Positions 41,598-51,006 of a stretch of DNA of 64,000 bases are shown piece by piece (the stretch's first letter is position 1; the number at the start of each line of letters is the position of its first letter). The notes below the pieces were generated by a model, which did no database searches, was not told where the DNA came from, and was given only the letters and a program-made list of their open reading frames with translations. Source of the DNA: UBA1672 sp050633505. GTDB lineage: Bacteria > Pseudomonadota > Alphaproteobacteria > Micavibrionales > Micavibrionaceae. A program made the translations under genes and the position numbers. Where the stretch lies: the NCBI GenBank assembly GCA_050633505.1, contig JBOEGQ010000002.1, forward strand, positions 1-64,000. Direction: 5' to 3'.

Positions 41598-44369
41598 ATG
41601 ACTTCAGAGAACGCGATTCCATTGCCAAACCGTGTTGCATTGCCTGACATACCGGCTCTGTGCGTTTTTGCACGTGAATGCGCTTTATTGACCGAAGATG
41701 GAGAATTTCAAACCCTATCCCATCAACAGACAATATCAGAAATAAACAATAAAACGGTCATGGTCTGCCATGCTCCGTATACAAAAGAACGGCTAGGTTT
41801 TGAAGAGTTCTACACCTTTGATGTCCTTGAATTATTTGCATTTGTACATCCTGCGCGGTTTTGCGTACCCACACCGAATGGCTTATCTCGTGCCCTTGGC
41901 CTGTCCATCCCGCAGACATTGGAAGATCAGCCCTTTTCGCTGATTGAGATTACACAAAGCCTTCTAACATCTGTGCAAAAAGACCTATATAAAGACCATG
42001 CAGACCCGCTGGAAATTGCAAAGCTTATGGGACGTAACGGTAAGGGATGGGCATGGTCTCCTTTCATCATTTCGGCGCTTGGGCATGACTATAACCCACA
42101 AGAAGAAATCATATCCAAACGTGCATTAAATGTCTGGAAGAACCTTCCGGAATGGGTGGATGATGCCCCGCCTCCCGCCCCATCTCATCATGGCGTAGAT
42201 AAGGGCGAAGCGCATGAACAACTAAACAACCTGCTAAGTGCTGGCGACAAACAGGCTGAATTACGATCTGAACAAAAAGCCTATAGCGCCGATATGACAA
42301 AAATGTTCGCACCAATGCAAGAAGATGAAAACCCACATATCGTCTTGGCAGAAGCAGGAACAGGCGTTGGAAAAACGCTTGGCTATCTTTCCCCTGCCAG
42401 TGTCTGGGCAGAAAAAAACGACGGAACGGTCTGGATTTCAACATATACAAAAAACCTGCAACGCCAGATCGATGGAGAATTAGACCGTCTTTACCCCCAT
42501 CCGGTTGTTAAGGATTCTTATGTCTCCATCCGCAAAGGGCGAGAAAATTATTTATGCTTACTCAATTTTGAGGACTTGGCAGCAGGTGCAGCGCTTTCTC
42601 ATAACTTACGTCATACAATTGCCGCAGGTATCATGGCGCGCTGGATCGTGGCCAGCAAAGATGGGGATCTAAGCGGCGCAAGTTTTCCGGGATGGCTAAG
42701 CACTATTTTAGGGTTCGCAAACAGCAGTGGTCTTTCAGATCGACGCGGTGAGTGTATTTACTCTGCCTGCGATCATTATAATCGATGTTTTATTGAACGA
42801 TCCGTTCGAAAGGCAAAACGTTCGCGCCTTGTTATCGCCAACCATGCCCTTGTCATGATCCAATCGGCCATGGCTGCCTCTTCTGAAACTCTGCCAACGC
42901 GCTATATCTTTGATGAAGGACATCACCTCTTTGATGCCGCAGACAGTGCCTTTGCCGCACATCTAACTGCCCGTGAAACAGCGGATCTCAGGCGATGGAT
43001 TATGGGCGCAGAAGGGGGTAAACAAAAACGTGCACGCGGCCTAAAACGACGAATAGAAGACCTTATCGAAGGTGATCCTGACGCGATGAAGGCACTGGAT
43101 GATATTATGCATCACGCCCAATCTTTATGCGCCCAAGGGTGGAGCAGGCGTTTCAAAGATAAAATTCCAAACGGCCCGACAGAACAGTTTTTGATGGAAA
43201 TATACCGTGTTGTTCATGCAAGAGCCGAAGGCGTACACCTGCCCTATTCACTGGAAACAGGCCTGTTCCCGATAGATGATGGCATCTTGAACACATCTAA
43301 AGCCTTAAAATCGGCACTGCTTGATTTGCTTAAACCGATTAAATCCCTTTCCAAAATACTGCACCAAAAATTGGTGGATGATCAGGGGATGCTGGATAAC
43401 GATGTCCGCAAACGCCTTGATGCCTTGGCAACGTCATTAGAACGGCGCGGAAAGATGACCGTACAAAGCTGGATTGATATGCTTGACACACTTGAAAGCG
43501 GTGAGCCGATCTCAAACTTTGTTGACTGGATGGAAGTCGAACGCATCGACGGAAAAGCCATTGATGTTGGCACGTACAGGCACTATCTCGATCCGATGAA
43601 ACCATTCGCCAGCAGCATCCGACCGCACCTTCACGGGATGGGCATCACATCTGCAACACTGCGGGATAGAACGGATGATGAAGAATATAATTGGAAAACA
43701 GCGCAAGAAAGGTGTGGCGCACAATATTTGACCCACACACCAGAGCAAAGCAGTTACCCCTCCCCCTTTAACTACAACAAATGTGCGAAAGTATTTATTG
43801 TTGATGACGTTAACAAAAACGACCTCGACCAAGTCGCCTCTGCGTACCGTGCCCTGTTCACCGCAAGTGGAGGAAGTGCCCTTGGCCTGTTTACGGCGAT
43901 ACAACGCCTTCGCGCAGTACATAACAAAATATTCATTCCGTTAGAAGAAGACGGTATCCCCCTTTACGCACAGCATAGCGATACCATCGACACCGGCACC
44001 TTAATTGACATGTTTAAAGAAGAAGAGACAGCATGCCTATTAGGCACAGATGCCGTACGTGATGGCGTTGACGTACCCGGTAAATCACTACGTCTTCTGG
44101 TCTTTGACCGTGTACCATGGCCGCGCCCGACTATCCTGCATAAAGCGCGCAAAGAGGCCTTTGGCAAACGTCAATACGATGAGATGATCACCCGTTTCAA
44201 AATCAAACAAGCCTTCGGTCGATTAATCCGCCATGGGAATGACACCGGCGTTTTTGTTATGCTTGATAGTGGCTTTCCATCCCGCCTGCACAGTGCCTTT
44301 CCCGATGATGTAGAGGTTATCAAGACAGGGTTATCAGACATATGTCAGGAAATCCGCGACTTTTTATAA
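41598..44369 (+). CDS. ATP-dependent DNA helicase, DinG/XPD-like
   Basis: 923 residues. The N-terminal ~200 residues are a region typical of the alphaproteobacterial DinG-like group. Walker A is AGTGVGKTLGY near residue 254; four cysteines, in YLCLLNF and CIYSACDHYNRCF, fit the iron-sulfur cluster of XPD/DinG helicases. DEGHHLF is the DEAH-type motif, and RDGVDVPGKSLRLL and QAFGRLIRHGNDTG belong to the C-terminal helicase half. It unwinds DNA 5' to 3' at replication or repair intermediates. No close operon partner is seen. Confidence 0.9.
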   Translation: MTSENAIPLPNRVALPDIPALCVFARECALLTEDGEFQTLSHQQTISEINNKTVMVCHAPYTKERLGFEEFYTFDVLELFAFVHPARFCVPTPNGLSRALGLSIPQTLEDQPFSLIEITQSLLTSVQKDLYKDHADPLEIAKLMGRNGKGWAWSPFIISALGHDYNPQEEIISKRALNVWKNLPEWVDDAPPPAPSHHGVDKGEAHEQLNNLLSAGDKQAELRSEQKAYSADMTKMFAPMQEDENPHIVLAEAGTGVGKTLGYLSPASVWAEKNDGTVWISTYTKNLQRQIDGELDRLYPHPVVKDSYVSIRKGRENYLCLLNFEDLAAGAALSHNLRHTIAAGIMARWIVASKDGDLSGASFPGWLSTILGFANSSGLSDRRGECIYSACDHYNRCFIERSVRKAKRSRLVIANHALVMIQSAMAASSETLPTRYIFDEGHHLFDAADSAFAAHLTARETADLRRWIMGAEGGKQKRARGLKRRIEDLIEGDPDAMKALDDIMHHAQSLCAQGWSRRFKDKIPNGPTEQFLMEIYRVVHARAEGVHLPYSLETGLFPIDDGILNTSKALKSALLDLLKPIKSLSKILHQKLVDDQGMLDNDVRKRLDALATSLERRGKMTVQSWIDMLDTLESGEPISNFVDWMEVERIDGKAIDVGTYRHYLDPMKPFASSIRPHLHGMGITSATLRDRTDDEEYNWKTAQERCGAQYLTHTPEQSSYPSPFNYNKCAKVFIVDDVNKNDLDQVASAYRALFTASGGSALGLFTAIQRLRAVHNKIFIPLEEDGIPLYAQHSDTIDTGTLIDMFKEEETACLLGTDAVRDGVDVPGKSLRLLVFDRVPWPRPTILHKARKEAFGKRQYDEMITRFKIKQAFGRLIRHGNDTGVFVMLDSGFPSRLHSAFPDDVEVIKTGLSDICQEIRDFL

Positions 44370-44508
44370 GTACGCCCTTTATGCATTTTTTCTCATATTG
44401 TGGATAATATCGATCAAAGTTTGTGCAATTGATAAAACTGTCCCTATACTGCGGATATATTGAGTTGAGTTTTGCATTCATTAAACAATTTAGAAATGCC
44501 CGCATTTT

Positions 44509-45909
44509 ATGAAGCCGTTTATTTATGACATCACTGGAATAGACCCGATTAAGGCATTCGCAGCGGTTAAGCATATGCCTTATAGCTTGCTATTGGATAG
44601 TGCAGATCGTAATCATCCCAATAGCCGTTATAGCTTCGTCATGTGTCACCCGATTGAAACGATAGAAGCCAAAAATGGCGAAATCACCGTTACAAATTGG
44701 GAACAACGGCTTTCATTAACAGGAAACCCGTTTGAAGTTTTACAATCGCGCATTAAGTCCTGGATTGAATACGCAGCACGTCACCCGAATCTCCCCCCGT
44801 TTCAGGGCGGCGCAGCAGGATTATTCGGATATGATTTGGGACGCTATCTTGAAGACCTTCCGGATATGGCCGATAATAATGAGAATATTCCCGATATGGC
44901 CATCGGGATATACGATCAGGTTCTTGCGCATGATCACTTACTAAAAAAATCATATATATTTACCCATGCACAAAGTGAAGAAGAAGCCGTTCGCAAGCGA
45001 GAGTTTCTGATACATCTGTTAGAACGTGATGTAGAGCCTCCGTCTTATAGGGATACAGAGCTGGACTGGCACACCAATTTTGATAAAGACGATTACTGTT
45101 CGTTGATACAAAAAACCATCGACTACATCCATGACGGTGATATTTTTCAGGCCAATATTGCACAACGTTTTGACGCACAACTACCAAAGGGATTTGACCC
45201 GTTCATCCATTACCTGCATTTACGTGAAGTAAACCCGGCGCCTTTTGCCACCTATATGAATTTGGGTGATATCAAAATTGCATCGGCCTCACCTGAACGC
45301 TTTATCACCGTAAAAGACAAGCGCGTTGAAACGTGCCCTATCAAGGGAACACGCCCACGTTCAGAGAACGTCTCACAGGACAGAGCCAATAAAACAGACC
45401 TGCAATCCAGTGAAAAGGATAAGGCCGAAAACACAATGATTGTTGATCTGTTACGCAATGATTTATCCCGCGTTTGTGACGCCCATTCCATTGAAGTATC
45501 CAATCTATGTAAGCTTGAAAGCTTCGCAAGTGTTCATCACCTTGTATCAACAATACGCGGCACTTTATCACACAACAAAAACCCCATTGATCTCTTGCGT
45601 GCATCCTTTCCCGGTGGCTCTATCACAGGCGCACCAAAAATACGCGCGATGGAAATTATTGAAGAACTCGAACCAACAAGACGCGGGGCATATTGCGGAT
45701 CAATCGGATATATTGGTTTTGATGAAACAATGGACACCAACATCCTTATACGCACACTAACCTATGATAAAAACAACGTTAGCCTACAAGCAGGCGGAGG
45801 TATTGTTGCAGAGTCAAATCCAAATGCAGAGTATCAAGAGACCTTAGATAAGGCACAGGCCATTTTTGATTCATTTGGGATGCTAAAAACAATAAAACAG
45901 GCATCCTGA
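44509..45909 (+). CDS. pabB: Aminodeoxychorismate synthase component I
   Basis: 466 residues of the chorismate-binding family. The active-site motif reads CPIKGTRPRS near residue 275; PIKGT with lysine is typical of PabB, while anthranilate synthase TrpE reads PIAGT. Other motifs are DIFQANIAQRF, FVDLLRNDLSR-like VDLLRNDLSR and PGGSITGAPKIRAMEII. It converts chorismate to 4-amino-4-deoxychorismate for folate synthesis, with ammonia from the glutaminase encoded 50 bases downstream. A TrpE role cannot be fully excluded without phylogeny. Confidence 0.88.
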   Translation: MKPFIYDITGIDPIKAFAAVKHMPYSLLLDSADRNHPNSRYSFVMCHPIETIEAKNGEITVTNWEQRLSLTGNPFEVLQSRIKSWIEYAARHPNLPPFQGGAAGLFGYDLGRYLEDLPDMADNNENIPDMAIGIYDQVLAHDHLLKKSYIFTHAQSEEEAVRKREFLIHLLERDVEPPSYRDTELDWHTNFDKDDYCSLIQKTIDYIHDGDIFQANIAQRFDAQLPKGFDPFIHYLHLREVNPAPFATYMNLGDIKIASASPERFITVKDKRVETCPIKGTRPRSENVSQDRANKTDLQSSEKDKAENTMIVDLLRNDLSRVCDAHSIEVSNLCKLESFASVHHLVSTIRGTLSHNKNPIDLLRASFPGGSITGAPKIRAMEIIEELEPTRRGAYCGSIGYIGFDETMDTNILIRTLTYDKNNVSLQAGGGIVAESNPNAEYQETLDKAQAIFDSFGMLKTIKQAS

Positions 45910-45959
45910 TCAACCTTTATTGTTTTCATTTTATAGATATCGTTTTATGATCCCGTCCT

Positions 45960-46556
45960 ATGATCCTCATCATTGATAATTATGATTCATTTGTCTACAA
46001 TCTCGCACGCTACGTGGCAAAGCTTGGCTTTGACTATGAGGTAAAGCGCAACGACAGTATTTCGGTTGATGAGATAAAATCAGAAAACCCCGAAGCCATC
46101 ATCATATCCCCCGGACCATGCACCCCTCATGAGGCCGGTATAAGCATAGAATGCGTAAAAGAATTAGGAGAAACGATCCCAATCTTAGGTGTATGCCTCG
46201 GGCATCAAGCTATCGGAGAGGCATATGGCGGTAAAACAATTCGCGCCCTTAAACCCATTCATGGAAAAGAAGATAAGATCGAACATGACGGAACCGGCCT
46301 ATTCCATAATTTAAAAAGCCCCCTTTCCATCGGTCGCTATCATTCACTCATCACGCAATTGAACGACAAAACAGAGCTAAACGTTACAGCCCTTAGCACG
46401 ACAGATGAAATTATGGCGATCCGGCACAAAAGCCATCCTGTATATGGTGTACAATTTCACCCTGAATCCGTTCTCACCCCCGAAGGCATGGATATTATCA
46501 AAAACTTTCTGGTTGCCGCGCATGACTGGAATATTGAACATGAGCGAAAAGTATAA
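45960..46556 (+). CDS. pabA: Glutamine amidotransferase component (PabA/TrpG)
   Basis: 198 residues. The catalytic cysteine lies in GVCLGHQAIGEAYGG (near residue 78) and the histidine and glutamate in QFHPESVLTPEG (near 168-170). The start IIDNYDSFVYNLARY is the family N-terminus. It supplies ammonia from glutamine to the PabB encoded just upstream; such subunits are often shared with TrpE. Confidence 0.92.
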   Translation: MILIIDNYDSFVYNLARYVAKLGFDYEVKRNDSISVDEIKSENPEAIIISPGPCTPHEAGISIECVKELGETIPILGVCLGHQAIGEAYGGKTIRALKPIHGKEDKIEHDGTGLFHNLKSPLSIGRYHSLITQLNDKTELNVTALSTTDEIMAIRHKSHPVYGVQFHPESVLTPEGMDIIKNFLVAAHDWNIEHERKV

Positions 46557-46569
46557 AAGGAATATTTAA

Positions 46570-47496
46570 GTGAACAAAATAGAAAAAATCACCGTTTATC
46601 TCGGATCTTCTGGACGTTGCAGACTTATTTTCAAAGAAACCGCTCAAAACTTCGGTAAAATAATCGGAAAAAAAGACAAAACACTGGTTTATGGCGGAAT
46701 GGACACCGGATTAATGGGAATTGTTGCCAATAACGCCTTGGATTCGGGGGCAAAGGTTACCGGAATTATCCCAAGAAAATTAAAAGATAGCGAACGTATT
46801 CACCCAAATCTAAGCCAGACAATCCTTGTTCCTGATTTATGGGAACGAAAACTAAAGATGTTTAATCGTGCGGATGCCATTATCACCCTCCCCGGAGGAT
46901 TCGGCACAATTGATGAAGCATTAGAAGCGCTTTATTGGGCAGATCTTGGCTCTCATGCAAAACCTGTTGTTTTTGTAAATACTGATGGATACTGGGACAG
47001 CTTCCTTCGATATATAGAGACACTCCCCGACTTACAAAAGGACTATTTATTGATTGCCGACACTGTCGATGATATTTTCCCGATCCTTGAAAAATGGACA
47101 CCACCAAAAACCAACGGGGATCAGAATAATTTACCAAATTTTGAAGGGAAAATCCTACAAGATACAAATGCACCAATAATCATAGACACCGCCAGTGTAA
47201 AAGACAGCTATTTCCTCGCAACTGCATTAGGCCTGAAACAATTATCGAAACACCATCGTCCGATGGGGCTATTAAATAATAACGGACAATTTGATGACTT
47301 AATACATTGGGTCAAATCCGCACAGAAGGAAAAATTCATCACGGATCATTGTACGGATTTGTTTGCTATCGCCTGTACAATGGATGAACTGACCAAAAAA
47401 ATAAAAGAACAAGAAGATATTACCATTGATCTTGCTCATGAAAAATGGGGGCCAAGTGAAACCAGCACACATTTAGAAATCAAAGAGACAGAGTAA
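46570..47496 (+). CDS. LOG family (TIGR00730-like) protein with a C-terminal extension
   Basis: 308 residues; the usual length is about 190. The N-terminal ~190 residues carry VYGGMDTGLMG and the phosphoribohydrolase motif PGGFGTIDEALEA, typical of LOG-type cytokinin-riboside-monophosphate hydrolases. Many bacterial members cleave nucleoside monophosphates of unclear role. The last ~110 residues repeat the tail of the first domain in a diverged form: RPMGLLNNNGQFDDLIHWV resembles KPVVFVNTDGYWDSFLRYI, and the phrases after it keep the same order. The start is a GTG with AAAAGGA upstream. Confidence 0.82.
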   Translation: MNKIEKITVYLGSSGRCRLIFKETAQNFGKIIGKKDKTLVYGGMDTGLMGIVANNALDSGAKVTGIIPRKLKDSERIHPNLSQTILVPDLWERKLKMFNRADAIITLPGGFGTIDEALEALYWADLGSHAKPVVFVNTDGYWDSFLRYIETLPDLQKDYLLIADTVDDIFPILEKWTPPKTNGDQNNLPNFEGKILQDTNAPIIIDTASVKDSYFLATALGLKQLSKHHRPMGLLNNNGQFDDLIHWVKSAQKEKFITDHCTDLFAIACTMDELTKKIKEQEDITIDLAHEKWGPSETSTHLEIKETE

Positions 47497-47521
47497 ATAA
47501 AAAAGAATAAGTACAAAAAGA

Positions 47522-47545
47522 AAAGCCGCATTATGCTGCGGCTTT
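47522..47545 (-). terminator. Terminator of the ATP synthase operon
   Basis: AAAGCCGCA and TGCGGCTTT form a perfect 9-base-pair stem with a 6-base loop, 30 bases past the atpC stop, followed on the minus strand by TTCTTTTTG. It lies between convergent genes and may also serve the plus strand. Confidence 0.85.
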
Positions 47546-47575
47546 AAAACATCTTTTTGCGAAAACTAAATAAGA

Positions 47576-47986
47576 CTAATATCCGTTCACAGCAATAATT
47601 TTTGCTTTCGTTAAGGCGATTTTATCCTTAATACGTGCTTTGTCTGCATCTTCTTCTGCCAAACCTAAATCTTCATTTAAATCTGTCATATATTGTTCAA
47701 GACTCTCTACATTAAGGTTCTTAACCTCGGTCGCTTCTTCTGCAAGAACAGTACATCCGGAACCGGTCACATCGGCGAACCCACCTGCAATAAAGATATC
47801 ACGTGTCTCGCCATTGGATTCCTTATACAAACGTACAACGCCATTCGCCAAAGACGATACCAAAGAGCAATGCCCTTTCATCACACCGAACACACCGTCA
47901 TCGCCAGGAATTTCGGCCATATAAATATCTTCTGAAACCAGCTTTTCTTCCGGTGATACAAGTTCAAAATGAATGAGATTGCTCAT
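47576..47986 (-). CDS. atpC: ATP synthase F1 subunit epsilon
   Basis: 136 residues from the ATG at 47986, with AAAGGA 6 bases upstream; the upstream frame to 48004 is not needed. The N-terminal beta-sandwich is clear: FELVSPEEKLVSED, IPGDDGVFGVMKGH and IFIAGGFADVTG; a short helical C-terminal domain with LGLAEEDADKARIK follows. It is part of the central stalk of F1 and inhibits hydrolysis. It is the last gene of the operon, separated from atpD by two unrelated genes. Confidence 0.95.
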   Translation of the reverse strand: MSNLIHFELVSPEEKLVSEDIYMAEIPGDDGVFGVMKGHCSLVSSLANGVVRLYKESNGETRDIFIAGGFADVTGSGCTVLAEEATEVKNLNVESLEQYMTDLNEDLGLAEEDADKARIKDKIALTKAKIIAVNGY

Positions 47987-48003
47987 AATTATTCCTTTAA
48001 GCA

Positions 48004-48441
48004 TTAATTGTTTTGACTATTAGCCTGTTCTTTTTGTGCTTCATCATAAGCCTTTTTCATATCTTCTACTGAAGGCAAATCAACAGGCTCCACAGCACAT
48101 TTTTTATCCATAGCAAGAACTGCTAAGTGATTATATCTTTGTCTATACGCTTCATATTCTGTTTGTTCTGCATTCTTAAAGTCCATAAAGAACCAAGGAA
48201 CCAGAAGAAACCAACCAGCTACACCTAAAGCCACATTTTGTCCTGTTTTATCAGTCTTGGGCAAAAGCCTCTGTATCTCACCTTGAATATTAACCATTTC
48301 AAATTCAAGAGCTTCACATGATTTTTTCTGATCTCCATATTGCGCAATCATCACCGGATTAGGGGTTCGCCCACCACAAGCCGATAGAAAAAGAAACGAA
48401 AAGATCATTAAATATGATGAGAGTGTATTAATTTTAGTCAA
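48004..48441 (-). CDS. Lipoprotein of unknown function inside the ATP synthase operon
   Basis: 145 residues. The signal ends in a lipobox, FLSACGG, with cysteine near residue 22. A hydrophobic LGVAGWFLLVPWFFMDF segment around residues 72-88 may insert in or lie on the membrane; it is followed by a charged helical tail rich in Gln and Glu. I do not recognise the family. It sits between the amphi-Trp gene and atpC, close to both, and should share their transcript. A role in the ATP synthase is not implied. Confidence 0.7.
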   Translation of the reverse strand: MTKINTLSSYLMIFSFLFLSACGGRTPNPVMIAQYGDQKKSCEALEFEMVNIQGEIQRLLPKTDKTGQNVALGVAGWFLLVPWFFMDFKNAEQTEYEAYRQRYNHLAVLAMDKKCAVEPVDLPSVEDMKKAYDEAQKEQANSQNN

Positions 48442-48456
48442 ATCTCGTCTCCATCT

Positions 48457-48678
48457 CTAAGGCGTAAGTTTCCATTTAATCTGGAATTCAATTTCCTCAT
48501 GTCCGTCCTCGCGCTCATGCTCAATACTAAACTCGGCGCGATTGGGAACGTAGATACGTTCCCCTGCGATCTGAATTTCGAAATTCTCTCCTGCTTCCAG
48601 AGAGTCGGCAAAACGACGTAGCTTTGCCGCATACTCTTTCACAGAATAGACTTTTTCAAGATCACGATCGTCTTTCAT
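48457..48678 (-). CDS. Amphi-Trp domain protein
   Basis: 73 residues, almost entirely one amphi-Trp domain: YSVKEYAAKLRRFADSLE helix, then FEIQIAGERIYVPNRAEFSIEHE strands and EEIEFQIKWKL with the conserved tryptophan. The domain is common in small bacterial and archaeal proteins of unknown role. It follows atpD by 18 bases. Confidence 0.85.
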   Translation of the reverse strand: MKDDRDLEKVYSVKEYAAKLRRFADSLEAGENFEIQIAGERIYVPNRAEFSIEHEREDGHEEIEFQIKWKLTP

Positions 48679-48696
48679 GTTATGCGCACCTATCGA

Positions 48697-50133
48697 TTAT
48701 GCTGCTTCTTTCGCCATTTTTTCTGCTTTTTCAATAACCTGCTCAATTGTACCGGTCATGTAGAATGCAGCCTCAGGCAAGTGATCATATTCACCATTAA
48801 CAATCGCTTTAAAGCCTTTAATTGTGTCTTCCAAAGAAACAAAGATACCAGGAGAACCTGTGAACACTTCTGCAACGTGGAATGGCTGAGAAAGGAAACG
48901 TTGGATCTTACGGGCACGTGCCACTGTAAGCTTATCTTCCTCCGAAAGTTCATCCATACCAAGAATGGCAATAATATCTTGAAGGTTTTTATAGCTCTGC
49001 AATGTTTGCTGAACTGCATTTGCAACGTTGTAATGCTCATCCCCGATTACGCGTGGGTCAAGAATACGTGATGTTGAGTCCAACGGATCAACAGCAGGGT
49101 AAATACCTTGTTCCGCAATCTGACGAGACAAAACAGTTGTCGCATCAAGGTGTGAGAATGTTGTTGCAGGCGCAGGGTCAGTCAAGTCATCTGCAGGCAC
49201 ATAAACCGCCTGAACCGATGTAATCGACCCCTTATTTGTTGATGTAATACGTTCCTGCATCGCACCCATTTCTGTAGACAATGTTGGCTGATAACCAACC
49301 GCAGAAGGAATACGTCCAAGAAGCGCAGACACCTCCGCACCAGCCTGTGTAAATCGGAAGATGTTATCAAGGAAGAACAGAACATCCTGACCTTCTTCAT
49401 CACGGAAATATTCCGCCATAGTCAATGCAGACAATGCAACACGTGCACGCGCACCTGGTGGCTCATTCATCTGACCGTAAACAAGCGCAACTTTTGACTC
49501 TTCAGATGAGCCCGGCTTAATAACGCCAGATTCAATCATTTCGTGATAAAGGTCATTACCTTCACGTGTACGCTCACCAACACCACCGAAAACAGACACA
49601 CCACCGTGCCCTTTTGCAATGTTGTTGATCAATTCCATAATTGTAACGGTCTTACCAACACCGGCACCACCAAACAAACCAATTTTACCACCCTTTGCAT
49701 ACGGGCAAAGAAGGTCAACAACCTTAATACCAGTTACAAGAACCTCTGTATCAGTTGCCTGCTCTGCAAATGTTGGCGCTTCACGGTGAATAGGCCATGC
49801 GACCTTCGCCTTAACTTCTGCACCTTCGTCAATTGGCTCACCAATAACATCGAAAATACGGCCAAGTGTTTCCTGACCAACAGGAACCTGAATTTGATCA
49901 CCAGTATCAAGAACCGGATTACCGCGTGTCAGACCGTCTGTCATATCCATCGCAATGGTACGAACTGTATTTTCGCCCAAATGCTGTGCAACTTCCAAAA
50001 CAAGATTTTGGCCATTATTATCTGTGTGAAGTGCATTCAGGATCGGTGGTACACTACCATCCTCAAACTGCACATCAACCACAGCGCCCATAACCTGCAA
50101 GATCTTACCTTGTGCTTCTTTTGCTTTTGCCAT
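48697..50133 (-). CDS. atpD: ATP synthase F1 subunit beta
   Basis: About 478 residues from the ATG at 50133, with GGAAGG 8 bases upstream; the frame extends to 50163. Walker A is GLFGGAGVGKTV, with ERTREGNDLYHEM, LFFLDNIFRFTQAG and the LDSTSRILDP loop later; the end matches the family (YMTGTIEQVIEKAEKMA). It carries the catalytic sites of F1. An unrelated phosphatase gene lies between it and atpG. Confidence 0.98.
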   Translation of the reverse strand: MAKAKEAQGKILQVMGAVVDVQFEDGSVPPILNALHTDNNGQNLVLEVAQHLGENTVRTIAMDMTDGLTRGNPVLDTGDQIQVPVGQETLGRIFDVIGEPIDEGAEVKAKVAWPIHREAPTFAEQATDTEVLVTGIKVVDLLCPYAKGGKIGLFGGAGVGKTVTIMELINNIAKGHGGVSVFGGVGERTREGNDLYHEMIESGVIKPGSSEESKVALVYGQMNEPPGARARVALSALTMAEYFRDEEGQDVLFFLDNIFRFTQAGAEVSALLGRIPSAVGYQPTLSTEMGAMQERITSTNKGSITSVQAVYVPADDLTDPAPATTFSHLDATTVLSRQIAEQGIYPAVDPLDSTSRILDPRVIGDEHYNVANAVQQTLQSYKNLQDIIAILGMDELSEEDKLTVARARKIQRFLSQPFHVAEVFTGSPGIFVSLEDTIKGFKAIVNGEYDHLPEAAFYMTGTIEQVIEKAEKMAKEAA

Positions 50134-50192
50134 TTTCTTTTCCTTCCTTTTCACCGAAGTCAATATTCGTCGTAGATTCTAAAAAAACTTGT

Positions 50193-50984
50193 TTACTTCT
50201 TCTCTCTTTTCGCCGCCAGCACCTCTGCCGAAGGCTTCACATAGGATTCTTTTGCAGCCTGATATTTCTTTTCAAACGCAGGTACCTTTCGCAACGCTTC
50301 CAATACATCAACTGCGAAATTACGCCCTGCTTCACTATCACTTGGATAATGCACACCGGCAATTTCGCGTCTATGTGCAATATCAATCGCCCATTTCTTA
50401 TAAACATCGGCATTATCCGGATCAAAATCAGATAGTACAAGCGCAACAATCCATGTCTGGCTTGCATGCCCTGATGGGTACGCCGCATGCGCCGGATTAG
50501 GAATAATCAACTCAAATTCTTTACTTAGCTGAGATGGACGTGGACGGGCGAAATGCTTTTTGCGCTCTAAAATAAAATACGCATGATCCAAGTCAATAAT
50601 TTCAAACAGGATCAAAGCCTTATAATTTTCCGCCTTAATCAGCCCTTCTTCCAGAAACATCTGATGCGCACGACGCCCACCATTTTCAAAAAGGATACGC
50701 TCAACCGCATATTCAGAACGTTCTGTCTTTGCAATTTCTGCAAGCCACGCAAGTTCTTCTTTCGTTGTGTCACTATCATTCGCGGGAGGTGCCGGTACAT
50801 CAAAGGTCGTATCATCACTCAAGATACTGGGGCCACTCTCAACAATTGCGATCAATCTAGGTGACCACTTTCCTAAAGGAAAACGGATGTCATTTACATT
50901 TTCTTCGGACGCGAAAACAGACGCCCCTGTCATAACGACAAGAAGCATAAAGCCTGATAATAAGAGTGTCCGAAAAATCGTCAT
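50193..50984 (-). CDS. PAP2-family acid phosphatase (class A type), inside the ATP synthase operon
   Basis: About 263 residues from the ATG at 50984, which gives a clean signal peptide (cleavage near FA-SEE); an upstream GTG at 51023 would overlap atpG. The phosphatase motifs are complete: K..ARPRP, YPSGHAS with the catalytic histidine, and RREIAGVHYPSDSEAG with the second histidine. Such enzymes are periplasmic and remove phosphate from nucleotides, sugars or lipid-linked polyprenyl phosphates. It sits between atpG and atpD, where no such gene is normally found. Confidence 0.92.
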   Translation of the reverse strand: MTIFRTLLLSGFMLLVVMTGASVFASEENVNDIRFPLGKWSPRLIAIVESGPSILSDDTTFDVPAPPANDSDTTKEELAWLAEIAKTERSEYAVERILFENGGRRAHQMFLEEGLIKAENYKALILFEIIDLDHAYFILERKKHFARPRPSQLSKEFELIIPNPAHAAYPSGHASQTWIVALVLSDFDPDNADVYKKWAIDIAHRREIAGVHYPSDSEAGRNFAVDVLEALRKVPAFEKKYQAAKESYVKPSAEVLAAKREKK

Positions 50985-51006
50985 TACTATAACTAAGCCT
51001 TTACCG

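Noticed and set aside
44509..46556. trpE/trpG instead of pabB/pabA
   Set aside because: PIKGT rather than PIAGT, and no other tryptophan genes nearby; kept as PabB with moderate confidence.
49543..50175. 210-codon plus-strand frame antisense to atpD
   Set aside because: It lies within a strongly conserved gene; cysteine- and asparagine-rich composition is typical of a shadow frame.
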